From Bacteroidota bacterium (GTDB lineage: Bacteria; Bacteroidota; Bacteroidia; Bacteroidales; F082): DNA of 64,000 nt. Location: NCBI GenBank assembly GCA_018830105.1, contig JAHJTC010000012.1, positions 62,001 to 126,000 on the forward strand, written 5' to 3'. Under the pieces are notes generated by a model that made no database searches, was not told the origin of the DNA, and saw nothing but the letters and a program-made list of their open reading frames with translations. Below are positions 1 to 8,735 of the stretch, piece by piece (the first letter of the stretch is position 1; each line of letters begins with the position of its first letter). A program made the position numbers and the translations under genes.

Positions 1-2
1 GG

Positions 3-1295
3 AAAGCTCAGCTTCACCAGTTGTTGAAACTTATTGTTCAACATGAAACAAAGCTTACAGCAGCGCTTTATGCCGATCTCGGGAAATCCCCTTTCGAATC
101 TTATGCTACTGAAATAGGCCTGCTTAAAGAAGAAATAAATCGACACATCAGGCAGCTGAAGAATTGGTCAGAACCAAGAAGAATTGACACTCCGATTGCT
201 GCCTTCCCGGCTACAAGTGCTATTGAGCCGACTCCATATGGCGTAAGCCTGATCATCTCGCCCTGGAACTATCCGGTGCAGCTGGCATTATTGCCTTTGG
301 TAGGCGCTATATCGGCAGGTAATTGTGCGGTAATAAAGCCTTCTGAATACAGCAAAAACACTTCTGAATTGCTGCATGAACTAATCAGCAGCAACTTCGA
401 CCCTGCCTATATCAGAATTGTTCTGGGTGAAGCAAGAACAAGTCAGCAATTGCTGAAGCAGCCCTTTGATTTTATTTTTTTCACCGGAAGCAAGGCTGTC
501 GGAAAACTCGTAATGAAAGCTGCTGCTGAGCAACTTATCCCCACAGTACTGGAACTGGGCGGAAAAAGTCCGTGTATAGTTGATGAGTCAGCAGATATTA
601 AGCTGGCCGCCAAACGTATTCTGTGGGGAAAAACAATCAATGCCGGCCAAACTTGCATTGCTCCTGATTATTTATTGGTACACGAAACAGTAAAAAATCA
701 ACTTGTAGGTTATATGCAAGAGGCGGCTGGTCGCTTTTTTGGCACAAATGCCACTGAAAATGACGAATACCCCCGAATCATTCAACAACCTCAATACGAG
801 CGACTGGTGCAATTGATGCAGGAAGGAAATATCCTTTGGGGAGGCCAAAAAAATAGCGATAACCTCAAAATAGCACCCACGCTTATTGATCAGCTGAGTG
901 CTGAGGACAAGTTGATGCAGGAGGAAATATTTGGGCCTCTATTGCCCGTTGTAAGCTATACAACAACAGAAGAGGCCATTGCTATCATCCAAAAAAATCC
1001 GAAACCCCTGTCCATGTATATTTTCTCGAAACGTAAACGGTTTGTATCACAACTAAAAGAGAATATACTGTGCGGAGGCATCACCCTAAACGATACCCTG
1101 ATGCATTTTACCAATGCCGGACTTCCTTTTGGCGGATCAGGATTTAGTGGTATGGGCGCTTATCACGGCAAACACAGTTTTGATACTTTTTCTCATCAGC
1201 GGAGTATTATGAAAAGAGGAAACTGGCTGGATGTGCCTTTGCGTTATCCGCCTTTTGGCAAAAAAATTAATTTCTTAAAAATGCTATTGAAATAA
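3..1295 (+). CDS. Aldehyde dehydrogenase, 5'-truncated by window edge
   Basis: NAD(P)-dependent aldehyde dehydrogenase of the short class 3/fatty-aldehyde type, oxidising an aldehyde to the acid. The frame is open to the first base, so the start lies outside the window; the TTG at 21 is in mid-domain. Visible motifs are SPWNYPVQL, FTGSKAVGK (cofactor loop), ELGGKSP (general base Glu) and NAGQTCIAPDY (nucleophile Cys). About 430 residues are present; the family is about 455-460, so roughly 25-30 are missing. The C-terminus NFLKMLLK is hydrophobic, as in membrane-associated members. The next gene starts 3 bp after the stop. Substrate cannot be read. Confidence 0.9.
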   Translation, partial: KAQLHQLLKLIVQHETKLTAALYADLGKSPFESYATEIGLLKEEINRHIRQLKNWSEPRRIDTPIAAFPATSAIEPTPYGVSLIISPWNYPVQLALLPLVGAISAGNCAVIKPSEYSKNTSELLHELISSNFDPAYIRIVLGEARTSQQLLKQPFDFIFFTGSKAVGKLVMKAAAEQLIPTVLELGGKSPCIVDESADIKLAAKRILWGKTINAGQTCIAPDYLLVHETVKNQLVGYMQEAAGRFFGTNATENDEYPRIIQQPQYERLVQLMQEGNILWGGQKNSDNLKIAPTLIDQLSAEDKLMQEEIFGPLLPVVSYTTTEEAIAIIQKNPKPLSMYIFSKRKRFVSQLKENILCGGITLNDTLMHFTNAGLPFGGSGFSGMGAYHGKHSFDTFSHQRSIMKRGNWLDVPLRYPPFGKKINFLKMLLK

Positions 1296-1298
1296 ATT

Positions 1299-2246
1299 AT
1301 GACAGCTTACCTCGTTTATCTTATTAAAGGCATGGCAATGGGAGCTGCCAATGTGATTCCGGGCGTATCGGGAGGAACAATAGCCCTGATAACCGGTATA
1401 TTCGAAAGACTAATCAATGCCATTAAGTCGTTTGATACCAAAGCAATTAAATTGCTGTCAAAAGGGAATTTTGCTGCTTTTGCAAAGCATACCGATCTCT
1501 TGTTTCTGATCAGTATTTTCGTAGGAGTTGGCCTTGCTATCATTAGTCTGGCAAAGCTTTTCGATTTCCTCTTCACCAATTATCCGGTTTATATTTGGTC
1601 ATTCTTTTTTGGATTGGTACTGGCCTCCGTCTATTTTGTAGGCAAGACGGTAAAAACCTGGAATTTTGCTGTAATCATCAACTTTATAGTAGGGACAGCA
1701 ATTGCTTTTGCAATAAGCTTTTTGTCTCCTGCCGTTGAAAACAACAACTTTTTCTACCTGATGCTTTGTGGTGTGGTGGCTATGTGTTCGATGATCCTGC
1801 CCGGCTTATCAGGCAGTTTCGTTTTAATTCTAATGGGAAATTATCAACTGGTTGCCATACAAGCAATTAACGAGCGTGATTTCACAATTTTACTCCCTGT
1901 AATTTTAGGTGCTGTTGCAGGACTAATTGCCTTTTCACATTTTTTATCCTGGCTGTTAAAAAAATTTAAGGACCACACCATTGCCCTGCTTACTGGATTT
2001 ATACTTGGCTCGCTAAGTATTCTATGGCCCTGGAAAGAAGCTGTATATCTCACCACAAGTAGCGGCGAGCTGCTGCTAAAAGATGGCCTGCCAAAAGTGG
2101 AGCGCTATTTTCCTATCCTGCCCGAGGCAATAACTACAGAAACTTTGCTTGCGTTTATACTGATGCTTTTAGGAGTAATTACAATATGGGGAGTTGAGTT
2201 TGGCGCAAAAATTAAACAACAACCAATGAACGATATCACTGAATGA
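1299..2246 (+). CDS. DUF368 family polyprenyl-phosphate translocase (PopT-like)
   Basis: Polytopic inner-membrane protein of 315 residues with many hydrophobic segments. The family signature appears twice in related form: IPGVSGGTIALITGIFERLI near the N-terminus and LPGLSGSFVLILMGNYQ in the middle, as expected of an inverted internal repeat. DUF368 proteins have been linked to recycling of undecaprenyl phosphate across the membrane (PopT), which feeds peptidoglycan and glycan synthesis; that role is inferred here by family. The gene lies 3 bp after the aldehyde dehydrogenase and overlaps aroE by 4 bp (ATGA), so the three are probably co-transcribed. Confidence 0.85.
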   Translation: MTAYLVYLIKGMAMGAANVIPGVSGGTIALITGIFERLINAIKSFDTKAIKLLSKGNFAAFAKHTDLLFLISIFVGVGLAIISLAKLFDFLFTNYPVYIWSFFFGLVLASVYFVGKTVKTWNFAVIINFIVGTAIAFAISFLSPAVENNNFFYLMLCGVVAMCSMILPGLSGSFVLILMGNYQLVAIQAINERDFTILLPVILGAVAGLIAFSHFLSWLLKKFKDHTIALLTGFILGSLSILWPWKEAVYLTTSSGELLLKDGLPKVERYFPILPEAITTETLLAFILMLLGVITIWGVEFGAKIKQQPMNDITE

Positions 2247-2992
2247 AGGAATATGGACTTATAGGAAAAACTTTAGCACACTCACACTCAAAGTCTTACT
2301 TCACTAAAAAATTTGAGAAGGAGGAAATTGCGGCTTCCTATGCGCTTTTTGAGCTGCCCGAGATTGCAGCACTTCAAAATTTGATTGAGGAAAATCCATC
2401 ATTGGAAGGCTTCAATGTTACCATTCCTTATAAGCAACAGATTATCCCCTTTTGTCATACATTGGAAAGATCGGCACAGATGACTGGAGCTGTGAACACC
2501 ATAAAAATTACCCGAAAGAAAAACACGGTTCTCCTCAAAGGTTATAACACTGATATTATTGGTTTTTCTTCACTTATTGGCAACAAAGCTCTCGCAACAA
2601 AATTACCTGCAAAAGCATTGATATTAGGCACAGGCGGCGCCTCTCGTGCTGTACAATATGTACTACGTGCTCTTGGAATTGGCTTCACATTGGTAAGTCG
2701 TCATGCGGCAAAAAGCGGCCAGATAAATTATGCAATGATCACAGCCTCCGTTATTAAAAATAACCCGCTGATCATTAATACTACGCCACTTGGAATGTTC
2801 CCTGAACTCAGCAGCAAACCTGCCATCCCTTATCAAAATTTGACACCTGAACACCTCTTGATTGATTTGGTTTACAATCCTGCTGAGACCGAATTTCTGA
2901 AAGAGGGCAAAAGGCGCGGCGCAACCATAGTCAATGGGATGCAGATGTTTATTGAACAAGCAGAAGCAGCCTGGAAAATTTGGCAGAAATAA
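2243..2992 (+). CDS. aroE: Shikimate dehydrogenase
   Basis: Reduces 3-dehydroshikimate to shikimate with NADPH in aromatic amino acid synthesis; cytosolic. The 249-residue protein has GLIGKTLAHSHSKSYF (substrate loop), NVTIPYKQ with the catalytic Lys, GYNTDIIGF with the catalytic Asp, GTGGASRAV (nucleotide loop) and NTTPLGMFP. It is slightly shorter than the usual ~270 residues, as in other Bacteroidetes AroE. The start ATG overlaps the previous stop by 4 bp, suggesting translational coupling with the DUF368 gene. Nothing looks degenerate. Confidence 0.93.
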   Translation: MKEYGLIGKTLAHSHSKSYFTKKFEKEEIAASYALFELPEIAALQNLIEENPSLEGFNVTIPYKQQIIPFCHTLERSAQMTGAVNTIKITRKKNTVLLKGYNTDIIGFSSLIGNKALATKLPAKALILGTGGASRAVQYVLRALGIGFTLVSRHAAKSGQINYAMITASVIKNNPLIINTTPLGMFPELSSKPAIPYQNLTPEHLLIDLVYNPAETEFLKEGKRRGATIVNGMQMFIEQAEAAWKIWQK

Positions 2993-3037
2993 TCATTTAA
3001 GCCAAAATAAGTACATTTTTCTTGCGAATATTGACTT

Positions 3038-3072
3038 TTTGTGTGGTTTATAAGGCTACAAATTTAACTTTG
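3038..3072 (+). promoter_or_regulatory. Putative Bacteroidetes-type promoter for the Nramp-like gene
   Basis: TAACTTTG at 3065-3072 fits the TAnnTTTG -7 box and TTTG at 3038-3041 the -33 box. The 23-nt spacer is at the upper limit. Transcription would begin near 3079, after the TTG at 3022 that would extend the downstream frame, so the site supports the ATG at 3106 as the real start. Confidence 0.45.
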
Positions 3073-3105
3073 CATGCCGAAAACACAAAATCCTTTAATC
3101 AACCT

Positions 3106-4341
3106 ATGAAACGTTTCTTTCAATTATTGGGGCCGGGTTTATTATATGCAGGAGCTGCCATTGGCGTCTCGCATCTGGTGCAGTCAACCAGAGCAGGTGC
3201 TGAATTTGGGTTTGAACTAATGTGGGTATTATTGGCTGCCAATTTGCTCAAATTTCCCTTTTTTGAAGTTGGCAGTCGCTATGTGCTCGCAACAGGCAAC
3301 AACTTAATACAGGCCTATAATAAAGAAGGAAAATGGGTTTTATGGCTTTTTCTGGCGCTCACTGTTGTTACTATGTTTCCCATTTTGGCGGCACTTACCA
3401 TTGTTACTGCAGGATTATCGAACAGTATTTTTCCTTCAGATCTTAATGCGATCCAAACCAGCGCCATCTTACTTGCTTTCACCATGTTAGTGCTGGTAAT
3501 CGGTCGTTTCAGACTGCTTAACAATATGATTAAAGTAGTTATATTGATACTCACCATTTCAACAATAATAGCTGTTGTTGCAGCATTGGGAGTGCGCGAA
3601 AATATTGAGGAAATTGCCACCGCTCAGTTCGATTGGTTGAATAAAATGCATATACTGTTTCTGATCGCTTTCATCGGCTGGATGCCCGCACCAATCGATA
3701 TTGTAGTTTGGGGTTCACTGTGGAGTCAGTCGAAAAATAGTGAGCTGACCCAAAAACCCAGCATAAAAGAAGCCCTGATTGAATTCAGAACAGGCTACTT
3801 TGGAACCATGTTTATCGCTGCGGCATTTCTGGCTCTTGGCGCATTGATAATGAATCAGCGCGGCGAAGAACTATCAGCCAATGGCGTAATATTTGCCGAT
3901 CAGCTTATCAACCTATACACTTCCAGTATTGGCGCTTGGGCTTATCCCGTGATTGCCATCGCAGCCTTTACCACCATGTTAAGCACAACTATTACCGTAG
4001 CTGATGCCTACCCCCGAACCGTACGTGAATCCATACACTTCTTGTTTCCAAACTCGCCATCCAGGCGTACCAGCTACTTTTTATGGATGCTGGTGCTCAT
4101 GATCGGCACCATGGTGATCCTTTATCAAGCGAAAAGCATGCGTTTTTTAGTGGATATGGCAACAACACTTTCGTTTATTACCGCTCCGGTTTTGGCATAC
4201 CTCAACTACAGAGTCATCACCAATAAGGCAATTCCTAAACGCTTTCAACCGGCATCCTATTTAAAAATCTGGTCGATCATCGGAATTACTTTTCTTACTG
4301 TCTTTACACTTTTTTACATCATCTGGAGATTCGTTTCCTGA
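3106..4341 (+). CDS. Divergent Nramp-fold membrane transporter
   Basis: Polytopic protein of 411 residues with about 11 membrane segments and the Nramp layout. LLGPGLLYAGAAIG matches the start of TM1, and AGAEFGFELMWVLLAANLLK matches the stretch after it in MntH. The hallmark DPGN is replaced by GVSH, and the TM6 MPH motif reads MPA in GWMPAPIDIVVW. The metal-binding Asp is therefore missing and a canonical Mn/Fe site is unlikely. The ATG at 3106 is preferred to an upstream TTG because a promoter-like sequence lies between them. Substrate is unknown; it may be another cation or an organic solute. Confidence 0.75.
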   Translation: MKRFFQLLGPGLLYAGAAIGVSHLVQSTRAGAEFGFELMWVLLAANLLKFPFFEVGSRYVLATGNNLIQAYNKEGKWVLWLFLALTVVTMFPILAALTIVTAGLSNSIFPSDLNAIQTSAILLAFTMLVLVIGRFRLLNNMIKVVILILTISTIIAVVAALGVRENIEEIATAQFDWLNKMHILFLIAFIGWMPAPIDIVVWGSLWSQSKNSELTQKPSIKEALIEFRTGYFGTMFIAAAFLALGALIMNQRGEELSANGVIFADQLINLYTSSIGAWAYPVIAIAAFTTMLSTTITVADAYPRTVRESIHFLFPNSPSRRTSYFLWMLVLMIGTMVILYQAKSMRFLVDMATTLSFITAPVLAYLNYRVITNKAIPKRFQPASYLKIWSIIGITFLTVFTLFYIIWRFVS

Positions 4342-4374
4342 TGCGACATCTTTCACTGAACATACACCACTGCC

Positions 4375-5544
4375 ATGAAAAATTTCATCCACTTATCCCC
4401 ACACTTTCCGCCTAACTACAAAAACTTTAGTCAGGCCCTTAAATCCGAAGGTATTCAGGTTTTTGGCCTCGGCGATTTGGTTTATGATGAGCTGGATCCC
4501 GGCCTTAAAAATGCCTTGACAGCCTATTACCGTGTTGACGATTTGCATCATTATGATCAGCTGGTCAAGGCATTGGGCTATTTTACCCATCACTATGGAA
4601 AAATAGACGGTATTGACAGCCACAATGAATATTGGTTGGAAACTGAAGCCAAACTGCGTACCGATTTCACTATCCCCGGCATAAAAAGTGCAGAAATTGA
4701 TCAGATCAAGAAGAAGTCGGCTATGAAGGAAATTTTCCGAAAAGCCGGATTAGAAGTGGTTGAAGGAATAAAAGTGTCGTCCTATCAAAATGCCCTGGAT
4801 TTCGTCAATCGGTTTGGTTTCCCATTGATAGCCAAGCCCGATAGCGGAGTTGGCGCTGCCGACACTTATAAAATCACCAATCAGTATGAGCTTAAAATGT
4901 TCTTCAACGAAAAAGCTAAGGTTCCTTATTTTTTGGAGCAATTCGTCGAAGGACAAATACAATCCTTTGACGGACTGGTAGATAAGCAGGGGAATCTGCT
5001 TTTCTATACAGTTCATGTAAACCGACATGGCGTGATGGAAGTAGTGAACGAGAATATTCATACCTATTATTATTCCCTGCTTCAAATCCCTGATGATATT
5101 ATTGCTGCCGGAAAAACTGCCATAAAGGCTTTTGGACTTAAAGGCAGGTTTTTTCATATTGAGTTTTTCAGAGAGAAAGCGTCCAATAAGTTAATTGCTC
5201 TGGAGGTGAATATGCGCCCTCCTGGTGGTTTTACGATGGATATGTTCAATTATGCCTGCGACGCAGATCTTTATAAAACCTGGGCCGCCATGATTGCTAA
5301 TCGTCAGGCTGGTTTTGAGTACCAACGAAAGTACCATGTAGTTTATGTAAGCCGAAAACAACAGTATGACTATAAATTCACGCAGGATGCTTTGTTAACA
5401 ATGTTCCCGGATGAAATCGTCTTTCATTCACCTTTGCCCGAAATTATGGCGCGTGCCATGGGAAATCATGGGTTTATCATTCGCGGCAAAAGCATGGAGA
5501 AGTTAATAGAAATTCAGGAACAGATTCAACTATTAAACCAATAA
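4375..5544 (+). CDS. ATP-grasp domain ligase
   Basis: Cytosolic 389-residue protein with an ATP-grasp core at about residues 105-310. FGFPLIAKPDSGVGAADTY holds the ATP-binding Lys and glycine loop, LEQFVEGQIQSFDG is the second nucleotide-contact strand, and IALEVNMRPPGG gives the Mg-binding Glu and Asn. Such enzymes activate a carboxylate as acyl phosphate and join it to an amine or thiol. The N-terminus (HLSPHFPPNYKNF) is a Rossmann-like pre-ATP-grasp domain. The esterase gene starts 4 bp after the stop, so the two very likely act together. Substrates cannot be read; a role in making a small peptide or amide metabolite is inference. Confidence 0.82.
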   Translation: MKNFIHLSPHFPPNYKNFSQALKSEGIQVFGLGDLVYDELDPGLKNALTAYYRVDDLHHYDQLVKALGYFTHHYGKIDGIDSHNEYWLETEAKLRTDFTIPGIKSAEIDQIKKKSAMKEIFRKAGLEVVEGIKVSSYQNALDFVNRFGFPLIAKPDSGVGAADTYKITNQYELKMFFNEKAKVPYFLEQFVEGQIQSFDGLVDKQGNLLFYTVHVNRHGVMEVVNENIHTYYYSLLQIPDDIIAAGKTAIKAFGLKGRFFHIEFFREKASNKLIALEVNMRPPGGFTMDMFNYACDADLYKTWAAMIANRQAGFEYQRKYHVVYVSRKQQYDYKFTQDALLTMFPDEIVFHSPLPEIMARAMGNHGFIIRGKSMEKLIEIQEQIQLLNQ

Positions 5545-5548
5545 AATT

Positions 5549-6289
5549 ATGCAAATAGAATATCATAAATGGTTCAGCACCAGCCTTCAGAAAGATATGG
5601 AACTTAAGATTTACGGCTATTATGGCAAACCAATTCTGCTATTCCCCACTCAGGGCGGGCGATTTTTTGAGTCGGAAGATTTTGGTATTATTGATGCCTT
5701 ATCTTCATTTATCAATAACGGCAGGATTAAAGTTTTTACTATCGACAGCATCGATTTCGAGTCATGGTCCAATCAGCAAGCGCATCCAGCTGATCGTGGG
5801 AAACGCTATGAAGCCTATGAAAACTATATTTTGGATGAAGTTTTACCTCTGATCCGCAACCACTGCCATCAGCAAGATATCAAGGTTTGCAGCGGAGGTT
5901 TTAGTATGGGTGCATACCATGCGGCCAACTTCTTTTTTAAACATCCTGAGCAATTTGATGCCGTAATTGCTATCAGTGGCATGTACGATTTGCAGCGACT
6001 TGTAGGCGACTATATGGACCAAACAGTTTATTTTAATTCGCCGTTGCATTTCCTGCAAAACCTGCAAGATGAGAAACTGCTTCTGCAAATTCGTTCAAGC
6101 AAAATCATAATTGCAGTAGGACAAGGCGCCTGGGAGCAGGAAATGATTGCTGACACACAGAAGATGCAACAACTGCTCAATGAAAAGCAAATAGCTGCCT
6201 GGATAGATTTCTGGGGCAGTGATGTAAGCCACGACTGGCCCTGGTGGCGCAAAATGATGCCCTATTTTGTCGACAAAATTGGTGTTTGA
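5549..6289 (+). CDS. Alpha/beta-hydrolase, putative esterase
   Basis: Protein of 246 residues with the esterase (PF00756-type) alpha/beta fold. The nucleophile elbow is GFSMG, followed by ISGMYDL, and the likely catalytic His is in SHDWPWWR near the C-terminus. No signal peptide is seen, so it should act in the cytosol. It follows the ATP-grasp gene by 4 bp and faces the dipeptidase gene convergently. The pairing suggests that it releases, transfers or hydrolyses an acyl product linked to the ligase, but the substrate is unknown. Confidence 0.8.
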   Translation: MQIEYHKWFSTSLQKDMELKIYGYYGKPILLFPTQGGRFFESEDFGIIDALSSFINNGRIKVFTIDSIDFESWSNQQAHPADRGKRYEAYENYILDEVLPLIRNHCHQQDIKVCSGGFSMGAYHAANFFFKHPEQFDAVIAISGMYDLQRLVGDYMDQTVYFNSPLHFLQNLQDEKLLLQIRSSKIIIAVGQGAWEQEMIADTQKMQQLLNEKQIAAWIDFWGSDVSHDWPWWRKMMPYFVDKIGV

Positions 6290-6305
6290 AAAATTGTGGT
6301 AAGAA

Positions 6306-7529
6306 TCAACTTTCCCGACCCCTTTCAACTTGGGTGAAAACCCGCAGGAAATTTCCACTCCAAATTTTTTGGATGTCTTGCTTTGAATAACCACGATTCA
6401 ATAATTCGCGTGTAATATTTTCCAGTTCCGTAACATCAAAGCAATCTGATAAAGCCCCGCCGCCGTCAAAATCTGTGCCTATGCCCACATGGTCAATACC
6501 AATCAACTCCACAATATGATCCACATGGTCAACCAAATCAGCCACCGAAGCCAGTTCGGCAGGATATTGTTCATCAAGGGCGTACCAGGCCTGTCTGGCT
6601 TTTTGCATCTGCTCTTCGTCTAAATTCTTAAACCCATTGTAGCGTTCGCGCAAAGCCCTGAAAGCACTGTCGCGCAACGGATTTTCAGGTAAATTTTTTA
6701 CATAGCTGCTTAATACACAAAGCTGCACAACTCCTCCATGCTCTTTTAATTTAAGCAGCATATCATCGGTAAGATTGCGCGGATGATCACAAATAGCCCG
6801 GGCATTTGAATGCGAGGCAATTACAGGCTGTGTGCTTAAGGCAACCACCTCATAAAAAGCGCTGTCAGAGATATGACTTACATCAACCATCATCCCCAAA
6901 CGGTTCATCTCCTGGACGACCTCTACACCAAAAGGGGAAAGTCCGTTATGTTCAGGCCCTTCGTCATCTGTGGAAGAATCGCAGATATCATTATTATAGG
7001 AATGAGAAAGCGTGATATAGCGTGCTCCTCTATCATACAAAGTCTGCACCATGCCAATATCTTTTCCAATAGGATAGCCGTTCTCAACACCAATGAAAAT
7101 TGCAAGTTTTCCCTGTTTGTTAATGCGTTCCGCATCTTCAGCTGTTAAAGCCAATGAGGCCATTTCGGGATAATTATTCAGTGCCAGATCAATATCATCA
7201 AAAATGCGTAGCGCCTTTTCCTTTGCCTTCAGATTTGATGCTTCATCGCGTTCGCCCTGCCCAATAAATACTGCAAAAAATACCGCATCCAGACCACCTT
7301 CCTTCATGCGCGGGAAATCCATTTTGCCACCGCCTTTGCGGGAATCATTGAGGATGCCGATATCAAATGCACTTCTGCCAAGCCTTAGCGGAGTATCAAC
7401 ATGGCTATCGAGGGTAAGTATTTGGTGATGAAACGCACTTATATCATCACTTTCTTGCTGTGCTAAAAGAGAAGCATGAATCAGAACCAAACCGACAACA
7501 AAACCACAAATCAAGCGTATTTTATGCAT
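6306..7529 (-). CDS. Membrane dipeptidase, peptidase family M19
   Basis: Exported zinc dipeptidase of 407 residues. A signal peptide covers about the first 23 residues and ends at SLLAQ. M19 hallmarks are LDSHVDTP (first His/Asp ligands), FIGVENGYPIG (bridging Glu region), MVDVSHISD, VIASHSNARAICDHPRN and GIDHVGIGTDFDGGG. Members cleave dipeptides, including some with a D-residue. The gene is convergent with the esterase gene (16-bp gap) and lies downstream of two other predicted hydrolase genes on the same strand. A CAAATCTA (minus strand TAGATTTG) at 7550-7557 is a possible -7 box. Confidence 0.92.
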   Translation of the reverse strand: MHKIRLICGFVVGLVLIHASLLAQQESDDISAFHHQILTLDSHVDTPLRLGRSAFDIGILNDSRKGGGKMDFPRMKEGGLDAVFFAVFIGQGERDEASNLKAKEKALRIFDDIDLALNNYPEMASLALTAEDAERINKQGKLAIFIGVENGYPIGKDIGMVQTLYDRGARYITLSHSYNNDICDSSTDDEGPEHNGLSPFGVEVVQEMNRLGMMVDVSHISDSAFYEVVALSTQPVIASHSNARAICDHPRNLTDDMLLKLKEHGGVVQLCVLSSYVKNLPENPLRDSAFRALRERYNGFKNLDEEQMQKARQAWYALDEQYPAELASVADLVDHVDHIVELIGIDHVGIGTDFDGGGALSDCFDVTELENITRELLNRGYSKQDIQKIWSGNFLRVFTQVERGRES

Positions 7530-7611
7530 TTTAAAAGTTTTTAGGGAGGCAAATCTAAGGAATCAGCACAAAGAAAACCAGCACTGCCAAAAATATTTCT
7601 CAATGGCAACT

Positions 7612-8694
7612 TTACAGTTCGCTATTTTTACCCATCGCCCTGATGAGCAAATCATCCAGGTAAACATTTTCCTCAAAAACCGCTGATTTCCAATCAGGGT
7701 AGAGATCATCAAGCAAAAACGCCATTGCCATCCCACTGTAATAGAACCGATTATCTCCGCCTGATTCGCCCAAGGCTTTGAGCCTCTGCTTTTTTTCAAT
7801 CTGCCAATAGGCGTTTTTTGCTTTAAAATTAATCCGGTCATTGTCTTTTTCGAGGGCAATGATATAGGCGCTATATTCCGCATATTTGGCTAATCCCTCA
7901 AGCCATTCCAGTTGTTTTTCTGTCTTAAGGTGGTGATCAGACAAGGCTGCAAGAGCTCTTCTTTGGGCTCTCACGCTTAGAAAGGAATCCGCATAAACTC
8001 TCCTGACAGCTAATTCCTGCGATTCGAGTGCCTTTTTCAACAGGCGTCCTTCTTTGTTCCAAAGATTGCGAAAACGATCGTTCTCATAAGGATAATCCTT
8101 CAGATACCGGTGAGAAGCTTCACATGCTAAAAACTTTTCTTCATGCATTTTGGCCTGAAAAGCATGAAACATTTCATGAAACAGGGAAGCGAAATGCACA
8201 TCATCTTTGATTGAAATCAAAAAATAGGGCAAAACAAATTTGAATGCGACGGGAATTTCGTTTCTGATGCCCAAAAACATCTGCCGGTTCATCTGATCCT
8301 GCATCCCCAAACTCGCAGCCCAATCATCGCCAACAGGAATTGCAAATGCTTGCGGATCAACTGCAGGTTTTCGATAAATAGTGAGCCCTTCTAATGGCTG
8401 TTCGGGAGTTTTTGACCAGGAAGAGTCAACAGCAAGGCTGCTTGATAAAAAACTGAATTTGTCATTGAATAAAACTATGGGAATATTTTTCGTGCCGAAT
8501 TCCGGCCATATTTCATCACCCCACTTCTGCTTAAACTGATTAACAAATGTCAACTCATTAAGCTCCTTTTCGGCTAAGGATGCTGTAAAAATGGCGTCCT
8601 TATACTTAACACTTAGTATCACGTTATAAATTACCAACCCAACAATAACTGAAAGAAGAAAAACTCCCAATCCAAGAAACAATTTTCGAACCAT
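7612..8694 (-). CDS. Membrane-anchored protein with HExxH motif, putative metalloprotease
   Basis: Protein of 360 residues not assigned to a named family. One N-terminal membrane segment (about residues 5-27) is followed by a large domain that should lie in the periplasm. LFHEMFHAF has an HExxH zinc motif with His173, Glu174 and His177. EGLAKYAEY near residue 266 resembles the EG-x-A-x-Y-x-E stretch that carries the third ligand in some zincins, although the spacing is long. It sits between the dipeptidase and amidase genes. The zincin assignment rests on the motif alone. Confidence 0.6.
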   Translation of the reverse strand: MVRKLFLGLGVFLLSVIVGLVIYNVILSVKYKDAIFTASLAEKELNELTFVNQFKQKWGDEIWPEFGTKNIPIVLFNDKFSFLSSSLAVDSSWSKTPEQPLEGLTIYRKPAVDPQAFAIPVGDDWAASLGMQDQMNRQMFLGIRNEIPVAFKFVLPYFLISIKDDVHFASLFHEMFHAFQAKMHEEKFLACEASHRYLKDYPYENDRFRNLWNKEGRLLKKALESQELAVRRVYADSFLSVRAQRRALAALSDHHLKTEKQLEWLEGLAKYAEYSAYIIALEKDNDRINFKAKNAYWQIEKKQRLKALGESGGDNRFYYSGMAMAFLLDDLYPDWKSAVFEENVYLDDLLIRAMGKNSEL

Positions 8695-8735
8695 TAGTCT
8701 TTATTTTTTATGCTGTTTATATGAATAATACGGTT

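Noticed and set aside
3022-3105. Upstream TTG start of the Nramp-like gene
   Set aside because: A promoter-like site lies inside the extension, and the family begins at the ATG at 3106.
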